Shown here piece by piece: positions 57,082 to 64,000 of a stretch of 64,000 nt of DNA. The notes beneath the pieces are model-generated. The model had not been told where the DNA came from. It saw only the letters and a program-made list of their open reading frames with translations, and did not search any database. The position numbers were made by a program, and so were the translations under genes. Each line of letters begins with the position of its first letter. Within the stretch, counting starts at the first letter, position 1. Source of the stretch: Pantoea agglomerans NBRC 102470 (lineage in GTDB: Bacteria; Pseudomonadota; Gammaproteobacteria; Enterobacterales; Enterobacteriaceae); NCBI RefSeq assembly GCF_001598475.1, contig NZ_BCZA01000008.1:62001-126000 (forward strand), written 5' to 3'.

Positions 57082-57699
57082 ATGAGTTATTCACTGCCAT
57101 CCCTGCCTTACGCATACGACGCACTGGAACCGCATTTCGACAAGCAGACGATGGAAATCCATCACACCAAACATCACCAGACCTACGTGAACAACGCTAA
57201 CGCGGCGCTGGAAGGCACTGAATTTGCCAATCTGCCGGTAGAAGAGCTGATCACCAAACTGGATCAGCTGCCAGCAGACAAAAAAGGCCCACTGCGTAAT
57301 AACGCAGGCGGCCACGCTAACCACAGCCTGTTCTGGAAAGGCCTGAAAACCGGCACCACGCTGCAGGGCGACCTGAAAGCGGCTATCGAGAAAGATTTCG
57401 GTAGCGTGGAAAAATTCCAGGAAGAGTTCGAGAAAGCGGCTGCGACCCGTTTCGGCTCAGGCTGGGCGTGGCTGGTTAAAAAAGGCGACAAACTGGCTGT
57501 GGTATCTACCGCAAACCAGGACAACCCGCTGATGGGTGAAGCGGTTGCTGGCGTTTCTGGCTTCCCAATCATCGGTCTGGACGTGTGGGAACACGCCTAC
57601 TACCTGAAGTATCAGAACAAACGTCCTGACTACATCAAAGCATTCTGGAACGTGGTCAACTGGGACGAAGCAGCAGCCCGTTTCGCAGCTGCCCAGTAA
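57082..57699 (+). CDS. sodA: Superoxide dismutase [Mn]
   Basis: 205 residues. Metal ligands are recognisable: His27 region ([15 protein letters not shown]), [13 protein letters not shown], and [13 protein letters not shown] with the final Asp and His. It dismutates superoxide in the cytoplasm. The Gly/Gln pattern fits the Mn form. The ATG at 57082, behind GAGAGGAAGAAC, is chosen over the ATG at 57067. A terminator follows. Confidence 0.97.
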   Translation: MSYSLPSLPYAYDALEPHFDKQTMEIHHTKHHQTYVNNANAALEGTEFANLPVEELITKLDQLPADKKGPLRNNAGGHANHSLFWKGLKTGTTLQGDLKAAIEKDFGSVEKFQEEFEKAAATRFGSGWAWLVKKGDKLAVVSTANQDNPLMGEAVAGVSGFPIIGLDVWEHAYYLKYQNKRPDYIKAFWNVVNWDEAAARFAAAQ

Positions 57700-57727
57700 G
57701 TTAACCCAGTGTTAACGTGATAACGAT

Positions 57728-57758
57728 AAACCGGTGGAATTTATTTCGCCGGTTTTTT
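57728..57758 (+). terminator. Terminator after sodA
   Basis: AAACCGG ... CCGGTTTTTT, an imperfect stem closed by AT-rich loop, 29 bp after the sodA stop. Confidence 0.75.
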
Positions 57759-57905
57759 ATATCTTTAAATTCTGTCGTCCCAGATTAAACCAAAAATAAA
57801 CGGATCTCGCTTTTTAACCGCCGCGCTTTTAACCTTCTGCCACATTAACACGCCGTTGATACTCGTTGTCTTATGCTCAGTGACATTCCTGCTCACTGTG
57901 TGTCG

Positions 57906-58880
57906 ATGACTATGTCAATTATAACTACTCACGAAACCACGACCGATTCTTCTGCATCGCTTTTTTTTCAGTTAATTAGCGGAAAATACGTTCCGAATAA
58001 ACTCTGGATAAGTAAACGTTTCCGGCTGAAATTTGTGTTAAGAACCTTAATATCGCCGCTGACTACGCTGCGTTATCTGGATGAGCTGTCGCATTTACCG
58101 CAACTCCCTCTGTTGATGAGTACTCAGGGATTGCTGCCAGCCAAGCTGCACCGGCCCTATCTGCGCTCAGGGTTGAGAATTGCTGCGCGCGCGCAGGCGA
58201 TACTTGATCATTACAGCCTGATGAATAATCTGGAAAACCCTGCGCTGCGTCAGCTGCTGCAAAGCGCCACGGATAATCCGCTGGCTACGCTGACCGGTAA
58301 AAATGGCGAATCCTTTTTACTTTCCTGCAGTTCCGGTTATTTCGATCGGGAAGGGGAAGTGACGCTGGTATTACGTTATAACGACGAAATTATTGCTTCA
58401 CTTTCATTTTCAATTCTCAATGAAAATAACCAGCGCACATTATTAATTGGCGGATTACAGGGTCCGCGAAAACATATCAATAATGAGGTGATCCGCGAGG
58501 CGACCAAAGCGGCGCAGGGTCTCTTTCCGAAACGCCTGTTAATGGAAGCGGTATTTATTGTGGCGAAGCAGTGCGGCGTGGAGAATATTCTGGCGGTAGG
58601 CGATGAGACTCATGTCTTCCGCAGCCTGCGTTATCGCCACAGCAAGGGGGATAAGTTCTTTGCCAGCTACAGTGAATTCTGGCTGTCGCTGAGTGGCGAG
58701 GCGCGCAGGGATGGGATGTTTATCCTGCCGCTGAGCCTGCCGCGCAAAACGCTGGAGGAGATTGCCAGTAAGAAGCGGGCTGAATATCGTCGCCGCTATG
58801 AACTGCTGGATGCGCTGGCGGAGCAGGTCTATGCCGCCGCCGGCGAACGCAAAGCCGATGTCGATCAGGCTGCTGCCTGA
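57906..58880 (+). CDS. VirK/YbjX family protein (DUF535)
   Basis: About 324 residues. Typical segments are GLQGPRK (about 200), EVIREATKAAQGLFPKRLLMEA, ENILAVGDETHVFRSLRY and a C-terminal basic KKRAEYRRRYELLDAL. Members such as E. coli YbjX and VirK are linked to envelope stress and virulence-factor export; the activity is unknown. No signal peptide. The start is uncertain: ATGs at 57873, 57906 and 57912 all lack a good ribosome-binding site, and similarity begins near LFFQLISGKYVPNKLW. Confidence 0.75.
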   Translation: MTMSIITTHETTTDSSASLFFQLISGKYVPNKLWISKRFRLKFVLRTLISPLTTLRYLDELSHLPQLPLLMSTQGLLPAKLHRPYLRSGLRIAARAQAILDHYSLMNNLENPALRQLLQSATDNPLATLTGKNGESFLLSCSSGYFDREGEVTLVLRYNDEIIASLSFSILNENNQRTLLIGGLQGPRKHINNEVIREATKAAQGLFPKRLLMEAVFIVAKQCGVENILAVGDETHVFRSLRYRHSKGDKFFASYSEFWLSLSGEARRDGMFILPLSLPRKTLEEIASKKRAEYRRRYELLDALAEQVYAAAGERKADVDQAAA

Positions 58881-58888
58881 TCGACCCG

Positions 58889-59251
58889 TCAGAATGCGGT
58901 TTTGGCGAAGCCGGTCATTGCTGTCAGCCCCATCTCACGTCCCAGCGCGGTCATTGGATGCACCACGACCAGGCCGCGCACGCTTTTCTTCAGCGCGCCC
59001 AGATTTGCCTGCTCTTTCTTGGTAATTTCGCGGCTGAAGCCCATTTTTTGCAGCTTCTGCGCCTCGGCACTGAGTTTTTCAACCCGCTGACCGCGCAGAC
59101 GCTCAATCTCAATGACCAGCGCTTCTTTCTCTTTCAGCAACGCGCCCAGTTTCTCGACATCACCCGATTCCAGTAACTGCGGCTCTTTGCGGTTCAATGC
59201 GTCCAGCTTATCGCTGAGAAGTTTGATTTCGTTCTTTTCTTGCTCTTTCAT
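58889..59251 (-). CDS. yibL: YibL family ribosome-associated protein
   Basis: 120 residues, the E. coli YibL length, starting [20 protein letters not shown]. The N-terminal half is a charged coiled coil and the C-terminal half ends [25 protein letters not shown]. coli YibL co-sediments with ribosomes; its task is unknown. It follows mtlR as in E. coli but after a terminator. Confidence 0.9.
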   Translation of the reverse strand: MKEQEKNEIKLLSDKLDALNRKEPQLLESGDVEKLGALLKEKEALVIEIERLRGQRVEKLSAEAQKLQKMGFSREITKKEQANLGALKKSVRGLVVVHPMTALGREMGLTAMTGFAKTAF

Positions 59252-59324
59252 GACAACAACTCGTTGAGGAAAACAGGCCAAGGATACACCAAATCTGGCG
59301 CATATTCCCGCTCAGGTTAAGACG

Positions 59325-59346
59325 AAAAAGGCGCCGTGATGGCGCC
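59325..59346 (-). terminator. Terminator after mtlR
   Basis: GGCGCC, five bases, GGCGCC, with an A run on the left, giving a U tract on the minus strand 9 bp beyond the mtlR stop. Confidence 0.8.
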
Positions 59347-59354
59347 TGACAGGA

Positions 59355-59957
59355 TTAGCTGCCGGACTTTTTAAACGCCTGCTTCATACTGATGCGGGCG
59401 ATCAGCTCGGTTAGCGACAGGACCATGGTGGATCGCACCATCTGCAGATAGCGCTGCTGCTGCATGCTGCGCAGCTCTGCATCTTCGGTGTGAAACACCG
59501 GTGCGGGCGGCCAGGCGGTGACGCAGTGCAGTTCACCAAACGGGCCAAGGATCTCGTCGTCGGTAAAACGATAATCACCGCTGTCGTGATTCAGCTCTTC
59601 GCGCAGCGCCAGCAGCAGTTCACCATCTTCATATTCGTGCCGGCTGATAACGCCAAGACCGTAAATCAGCTTCAGACGAACCGAGAGTTCGCCTAAAGGA
59701 CCGTTCCCCAGCAGCAGTGGTTCTACGGCATATTTCACCGCGTAGTCATCTTTACGGAACACCTGCAGCACCAGCAGATTGACGGCTTCAGCCAATAGCT
59801 CAACAGCGGCGATCAGAAAGCTTCTCACCGAACGACCGGCGTTCAGGCGCTCAAGCACCCGGTTTTCAAAAGCCTGCTTCTCTTCCATTATTGCCTGCAT
59901 GGGTTCAATACCGCCGTTGGGCGCAGGCGAACTGCGCCCGGCTTGCGTCACTAACAC
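59355..59957 (-). CDS. mtlR: Mannitol operon repressor MtlR
   Basis: 200 residues from a GTG at 59957; GTG 59951 is an equal alternative. It aligns with E. coli MtlR (ENRVLERLNAG, LLAEAVNLLVLQVFRKDDYAVKYAVEPLL, FTDDEILGPFGELHCV). The protein lacks a classic helix-turn-helix and lowers mtl expression by an indirect route. It begins 7 bp after mtlD, so it is the third gene of the operon. Confidence 0.93.
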   Translation of the reverse strand: MLVTQAGRSSPAPNGGIEPMQAIMEEKQAFENRVLERLNAGRSVRSFLIAAVELLAEAVNLLVLQVFRKDDYAVKYAVEPLLLGNGPLGELSVRLKLIYGLGVISRHEYEDGELLLALREELNHDSGDYRFTDDEILGPFGELHCVTAWPPAPVFHTEDAELRSMQQQRYLQMVRSTMVLSLTELIARISMKQAFKKSGS

Positions 59958-59964
59958 GCGCGCA

Positions 59965-61113
59965 TTATGCCATAGCGTGCCAGGCGCTCACCACCGAAGC
60001 CACCACTTCGCTGTCAGCATCCAGCCCTGAAACCTCAGCCAGCGTCGCCTGTGGGCCTTTTTCTGCCAGCAGCGTGGCCAGCTCCTGCGCCTGTGGGTCC
60101 TGGTCGCTGCGATAGTGCATCGCGGCGGCAATGCCCTGCACCAGGCTGGCGTGCGGTAAACCATACTCCAGCGTGCCCAGCGTCGGCTTGATCAGGCGAT
60201 CGCCCGCGCTGAGTTTACGCAGCGGCTGACGACCCACACGCTCAACATCATCTTTCAGATAAGGGTTCTCAAAACGGCCAAGAATTTTCTGGATGTAGGC
60301 CGCATGTTTATCCGCCTCAAAACCGTAGCGCTTAATCAGCACCGCGCCGCTCTCTTCCATCGCCCCTTTCACCACGGCCCGGATTTTTTCATCGAGGATG
60401 GCGTCACGAATGGTCTGGTGACCGGCCAGCTGGCCGAGATAGGCGGTAATCGCGTGACCGGTGTTCAGTGTGAAGAGTTTACGCTCAACAAATGCCATCA
60501 GGTTATCGGTCAGTTCCATACCCGGAATCGCAGGCAGGTCGCCTTTAAACTGAGTTTTATCGACGATCCATTCGCTGAAGGTTTCAACGGTCACTTCCAG
60601 CGGATCGGTGCTGCCCGCTTCAGACGGTGGCACGATGCGATCGACAGCGGAATCCACAAAGCCGACATGCTGCTCAAGCCAGGCGTGATACTGCTCCGGC
60701 AGCGCCTTCAGCACATGCTGTTTCAGCTGGCTGGTGCCGCGCACCATATTCTCACAGGCGATAATATTTAGCGGGCGGGTATTGCCGTTGTCGCTGCGTT
60801 TTGCCAGGCCTTTAGCCACACTGCCGGCAATACGCTCCAGAATCTGCGGGCCCACGGCGGTGGTAACGAGATCGACTTCAGAAACCAGGGTGATGATCTC
60901 ATCGCTGGTGCTGTTTACCGCACTGACGCCTTTAACGGTTTCTGTTTTGGCCTGCTCGCCAACTACATGAACGGGATACTCATGACGCGCGTTCAGTGCA
61001 TCCAGCACCGTCTGATTCACATCAGCAAAAACCAGTTCGATACCTGCATCAGCCAGTAACTTGCCGATAAAGCCGCGACCAATGTTTCCTGCTCCGAAAT
61101 GTAACGCTTTCAT
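59965..61113 (-). CDS. mtlD: Mannitol-1-phosphate 5-dehydrogenase
   Basis: 382 residues, full length. The NAD-binding motif [11 protein letters not shown] is at residues 7-17, followed by the polyol-specific long-chain dehydrogenase pattern ([16 protein letters not shown]) and the catalytic lysine region ([11 protein letters not shown]). It oxidises mannitol-1-phosphate from MtlA to fructose-6-phosphate with NAD+. It is separated from mtlA by 96 bp with two hairpins. Confidence 0.97.
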   Translation of the reverse strand: MKALHFGAGNIGRGFIGKLLADAGIELVFADVNQTVLDALNARHEYPVHVVGEQAKTETVKGVSAVNSTSDEIITLVSEVDLVTTAVGPQILERIAGSVAKGLAKRSDNGNTRPLNIIACENMVRGTSQLKQHVLKALPEQYHAWLEQHVGFVDSAVDRIVPPSEAGSTDPLEVTVETFSEWIVDKTQFKGDLPAIPGMELTDNLMAFVERKLFTLNTGHAITAYLGQLAGHQTIRDAILDEKIRAVVKGAMEESGAVLIKRYGFEADKHAAYIQKILGRFENPYLKDDVERVGRQPLRKLSAGDRLIKPTLGTLEYGLPHASLVQGIAAAMHYRSDQDPQAQELATLLAEKGPQATLAEVSGLDADSEVVASVVSAWHAMA

Positions 61114-61138
61114 AATTTTTGACCCATATCAAATGACG

Positions 61139-61191
61139 ATGGGGCGGGCAAACCCGCCCCAGGAAATCGGGACGGGCATGACCGCCCCAGG
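61139..61191 (-). repeat. Two GC-rich hairpins between mtlA and mtlD
   Basis: GGGGCGGG-CAAA-CCCGCCCC (61141-61160) is a perfect 8-bp stem; GGGACGG...CCGCCCC (61170-61187) is a related, imperfect copy. Their position after mtlA suggests protection of the mtlA mRNA 3' end or partial termination, so that mtlA exceeds mtlD. Confidence 0.7.
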
Positions 61192-61209
61192 GAAAATAAT
61201 TGCTATAAA

Positions 61210-63144
61210 TTACGCGATTGCAGGCTTACCTGACAGCAGATCCAGCACTTCCTGCACGCTGGTGGTGTTCGCCAGCTTCTCAATCACGCTGTCATCATCC
61301 AGCGCATTGGTCAGGCTGGTGATCACCTGGATGTGCTCGTTGTTACGGGCAGCAATACCAATCACCAGGCGCGCCACATCGTCCGGCTCTTCACCGAACA
61401 GGACGCCTGCCGGATACTGACAGAACACCACGCCGGTTTTCAGCACGCGATCTTTCGCTTCGACCGTACCGTGCGGCACGGCAATCGACTCACCGAGATA
61501 GGTCGGCGTCAGTTTTTCACGCGCCAGCATCGCCTCAACGTATTCAGGCTCAACGTAACCGCCTTTCACCAGCTGTTCACCCGCAAAGCGAATCGCCTGC
61601 TCTTTGTTACTGGCGGTCAGGCCGAGGAAGACGTTATCCGCACCCAGTTTAAACAGGTGTGCGTTGCCTTCATCGTAGCTGTCAGAGAGCGCGGTATTCA
61701 CCGTTTGACGATGCACGTCGCTGCGGTTAGCCGCCACCAGACGTTCGGTCAGGGTGCTGTAGAGCGCGCTGTCGAGGAAGTTGTTCAGCGAGATATGCTG
61801 CGCATGCGGAGCCTGGCGGATGGCGCGTTCAGTCAGGTCACGGTGGGTAATCACCAGATCGACATCACCTGGCAGGGCGTTGATCGCGGTATTGGTCACC
61901 GACACATTGCTCAGCCCGGCGTCCTGCACTTTCTTACGCAGTACGCCTGCACCCATCGCGCTGGAACCCATACCGGCATCACAGGCGACGATGATTTTAC
62001 GCACGTGATGCAGTTCAACGCTCATGGCATCGCTGGCGACTGGCGCACCCGCGCCGCTCTGGCCTTTAGACTGCGCTTTCATCTCATGCATGCGCTGGGT
62101 CGCGGCTTCGATATCGTCATCTTCTTTGACTTTGCTGGTTTTCAGCAGGATAGCAGACACCACGAAGGAGACGGCGAAGGCCGCAGCGATAGCGGCGATG
62201 TTCGCGAAGTAGGCACCTTTTGGCGTCATTGCCAGCACCGCCAGGATTGAACCCGGTGAGGCAGGAGAGACCAGGCCACCGTTCAGCACCGTCAGCGTGA
62301 AGACGCCGGTCATACCGCCAAGGATAACCGCCAGCAGCAGACGAGGAGCCATCAGCACATACGGGAAGTAGATCTCATGGATGCCGCCAAGGAAGTGGAT
62401 GATTGCCGCACCGCCCGCAGACTGTTTAGCACTGCCACGACCAAAGAACATATAGGCCATCAGCACGCCCATACCCGGACCCGGGTTGGCTTCGATCAGG
62501 AAGAAAATGGATTTGCCGGCTTCACTAGCCTGCTGGATACCGAGCGGCGAGAAGATACCGTGGTTAATGGCGTTGTTCAGGAACAGGATTTTCGCGGGTT
62601 CGACGAAGATCGAGGTCAGTGGCAGCAGGTTGTTCTGCACCATCAGATTCACGCCCGCGGCGAGAATGTGTGACAGACCTTCTACCAGCGGACCGATCGC
62701 CAGGAACGCCAGCAGTGCCAGTATCATCCCGATAATACCGGCCGAGAAGTTGTTGACCAGCATCTCGAAGCCGCTTTTGATTTTGCCGTCAATCGCCCGG
62801 TCAAACGACTTGATTGCCCAGCCGCCCAGCGGACCGGCAATCATCGCACCGAGGAACATCGGCATATCAGCACCGACAATCACACCCATGGTGGTAATGG
62901 CACCGACCACGCCGCCGCGATCGCCGCCCACCAGACGCCCACCGGTGAAACCGATCAGCAGTGGCAGCAGGTAGGTGATCATCGGGCCAACCAGTTTGGC
63001 CAGCGTTTCGTTAGGGATCCAGCCAGTTGGAATAAACAGTGCGGTGATGATACCCCAGGCGATAAACGCCCCGATGTTTGGCATCACCATATTACTCAGA
63101 AAGCGACCAAAGCTTTGTACTTTGACCTTCACTGATGAGGACAT
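61210..63144 (-). CDS. mtlA: Mannitol-specific PTS transporter EIICBA
   Basis: 644 residues (E. coli 637). Domain order: IIC membrane domain (about 1-340, with GGIHEIYFPYVLM), IIB (about 380-470) with phosphocysteine C388 in ACDAGMGSSAMG, and IIA (about 500-644) with phosphohistidine H558 in SIAVPHGTVE. It imports and phosphorylates mannitol at the inner membrane. The start is the ATG at 63144 (MSSSVKVKVQSFG); the upstream extension is not conserved. Four CRP sites lie upstream. Confidence 0.97.
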   Translation of the reverse strand: MSSSVKVKVQSFGRFLSNMVMPNIGAFIAWGIITALFIPTGWIPNETLAKLVGPMITYLLPLLIGFTGGRLVGGDRGGVVGAITTMGVIVGADMPMFLGAMIAGPLGGWAIKSFDRAIDGKIKSGFEMLVNNFSAGIIGMILALLAFLAIGPLVEGLSHILAAGVNLMVQNNLLPLTSIFVEPAKILFLNNAINHGIFSPLGIQQASEAGKSIFFLIEANPGPGMGVLMAYMFFGRGSAKQSAGGAAIIHFLGGIHEIYFPYVLMAPRLLLAVILGGMTGVFTLTVLNGGLVSPASPGSILAVLAMTPKGAYFANIAAIAAAFAVSFVVSAILLKTSKVKEDDDIEAATQRMHEMKAQSKGQSGAGAPVASDAMSVELHHVRKIIVACDAGMGSSAMGAGVLRKKVQDAGLSNVSVTNTAINALPGDVDLVITHRDLTERAIRQAPHAQHISLNNFLDSALYSTLTERLVAANRSDVHRQTVNTALSDSYDEGNAHLFKLGADNVFLGLTASNKEQAIRFAGEQLVKGGYVEPEYVEAMLAREKLTPTYLGESIAVPHGTVEAKDRVLKTGVVFCQYPAGVLFGEEPDDVARLVIGIAARNNEHIQVITSLTNALDDDSVIEKLANTTSVQEVLDLLSGKPAIA

Positions 63145-63286
63145 AAACCCACCCCTTATTGAGACGCGCTGCAATAGGAGAGCGCGCTTGTTTTTGTTTA
63201 GCCACCCCGACCCAAAGCCGGTGGTATTACTGTATGCACGCGGACTCTATCACGCGAATTTGACGCTGCGTAGCGTGCGGGGTAAG

Positions 63287-63302
63287 TGTGATCTACATCA
63301 CT
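63287..63302. promoter_or_regulatory. CRP site 1 upstream of mtlA
   Basis: TGTGATCTACATCACT, nine of ten consensus TGTGA-N6-TCACA positions. It is the closest to the mtlA start (143 bp). Confidence 0.8.
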
Positions 63303-63330
63303 GATTAAGGGTGGTGGCAGGGGTGATTAG

Positions 63331-63346
63331 CGTGATTTTGATCACA
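63331..63346. promoter_or_regulatory. CRP site 2 upstream of mtlA
   Basis: CGTGATTTTGATCACA, nine of ten consensus positions, 44 bp from site 1 (about four helical turns). Confidence 0.8.
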
Positions 63347-63403
63347 CTTTAAGGCGTGACTCAGGCTCAGTTGGCTGATTTTTAGACGGGTTGGCCGGTT
63401 ATC

Positions 63404-63419
63404 TGTGAGGTGAATCACA
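63404..63419. promoter_or_regulatory. CRP site 3 upstream of mtlA
   Basis: TGTGAGGTGAATCACA, a perfect match to both half-sites TGTGA and TCACA. Confidence 0.85.
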
Positions 63420-63447
63420 CTTGTTTGACGTTGATTTGTTATATATC

Positions 63448-63463
63448 TGTGACTTAGATCACA
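63448..63463. promoter_or_regulatory. CRP site 4 upstream of mtlA
   Basis: TGTGACTTAGATCACA, a perfect match to both half-sites, 44 bp from site 3, repeating the spacing of sites 1 and 2. Confidence 0.85.
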
Positions 63464-63576
63464 AACTATTTTTGGTCGAAAATGCGCCAGATCACACTTC
63501 ATTCAGCGGGTGATTGGGTGGGAGGAGAAAAGAGAGTGTAACGGGCAGACGATTAGCATCTGCCCGTAAGGCGGGT

Positions 63577-64000
63577 TTACTGCAGACCACCCTGGACGGC
63601 AGCCTGTGCCTGAGCAAGCGCCTGCGAATTGGCGGATAAAGTGCTCATCAGCGCGTTATATTGCGAAGCCTGATCCTGAGTCGGAAACTGTACGCCGCCA
63701 TCATTGAAGCTGACACGGGTTCCCTGCGTTTGCAGGAAATCGCCGGTCTGCACTGCACCCTGGCTCAGCGCCTGGAGTTTTGGCAGCAGAGGAATCAGCT
63801 GATTGGCGGGCACCGTCACCACTTTGTTGTAGGCGGTGTCGTAGACTTTTTTCAGGTCATCCGGCTGCTTCAGGGTCGCCTTGCTGCTGTCCGCCTGCAT
63901 TTTGGCGCTTTCAATCTGCTGGGTGACGATCACCAGTGCGCTGGTCGCCTGACGCAGGGAATCACGACGGCTGAGATAATCCTGCGGAACGCGAATAGCA
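63577..64000 (-). CDS. yiaF: YiaF (DUF3053) lipoprotein, C-terminal part (cut by window edge)
   Basis: 141 codons of the 3' part; the frame runs open off the right edge, reading IRVPQDYLSRRDSLRQ, then KATLKQPDDLKKVYDTAYNKVV and GTRVSFNDGGVQFPTQDQASQYN. These match the second half of E. coli YiaF, a lipoprotein of unknown function; the N-terminal lipobox lies beyond the window. Its end is Gln/Ala-rich. It reads in the same direction as mtlA but the CRP-rich gap separates them. The GTG at 63933 is internal, not the start. Confidence 0.85.
   Translation of the reverse strand, partial: AIRVPQDYLSRRDSLRQATSALVIVTQQIESAKMQADSSKATLKQPDDLKKVYDTAYNKVVTVPANQLIPLLPKLQALSQGAVQTGDFLQTQGTRVSFNDGGVQFPTQDQASQYNALMSTLSANSQALAQAQAAVQGGLQ

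Larger units (their letters stand above)
63145..63576 (-). other. mtlA-yiaF intergenic region with multiple CRP sites
   Basis: 432 bp upstream of mtlA. It holds four strong CRP sites (listed separately) and a fifth, half-matching one near 63481-63496 (GATCACA end). No gene is seen. E. coli mtlA also has an unusually large set of CRP sites. Confidence 0.6.

Overview
This window is enterobacterial chromosome, most likely from the Erwiniaceae (Pantoea or a close Erwinia relative). The core is the dnaA-dnaN-recF-gyrB replication operon, with rpmH-rnpA-yidD-yidC-mnmE on the other side of the dnaA promoter. Many other blocks are familiar from E. coli: ibpA-yidQ-yidR-yidA, yieE/adeP/yieH, wecH/glyQS, yibF, fdhE-fdoIHG/fdhD, sodA, and mtlADR-yibL plus yiaF. 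Protein sequences are close to E. coli, but gene order is rearranged. Two traits that I believe are typical of Erwiniaceae are visible: only ibpA is present where E. coli has ibpA-ibpB, and FdoG carries cysteine where E. coli has selenocysteine.

Layout. 1-6156: a divergent GntR-type regulator (cut by the window edge) and a tight six-gene operon: PP-loop ATPase, ATP-grasp ligase, class II glutamine amidotransferase, 2-oxoglutarate/Fe(II) oxygenase, YbaK-type aminoacyl-tRNA deacylase and an EamA-type exporter. This looks like a small biosynthetic cluster for a modified amino acid or dipeptide, with built-in resistance and export. I do not recognise it as a described pathway, and it is the best candidate for a new system. 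6183-10209: heat shock and yid genes. 10225-16475: gyrB, recF, dnaN, dnaA on the minus strand, with an ERIC-like palindrome between dnaN and recF. 16476-20914: rpmH to mnmE. 20915-29996: rutE, yieE, adeP, yieH, a GlxA-type regulator, wecH, glyQS.

30043-46850 is accessory. It holds a complete contact-dependent growth inhibition locus (cdiB, a 3501-residue CdiA ending in an EndoU-type nuclease, and a likely cdiI). Behind it come an orphan CdiA C-terminus with its own small immunity gene, a SymE-like gene, a RelB/RelE-type pair, a duplicated scrap of the yibF 3' end, a decayed cdiA fragment and an AT-rich membrane-protein gene that may be an orphan immunity gene. Nearly identical 221-nt segments in cdiA and in the orphan module give a clear substrate for toxin swapping by homologous recombination.

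47090-54478: yibF, then the respiratory formate dehydrogenase-O genes with their two maturation factors fdhE and fdhD. 54475-56799: a DeoR-type regulator and a divergent class III aminotransferase separated by an 18-bp tandem repeat that is a likely operator. 57082-64000: sodA, a VirK/YbjX-type gene, yibL, and the mannitol operon mtlA-mtlD-mtlR with at least four CRP sites upstream, then the 3' part of yiaF. No rRNA, tRNA, CRISPR array or intact insertion sequence was seen.
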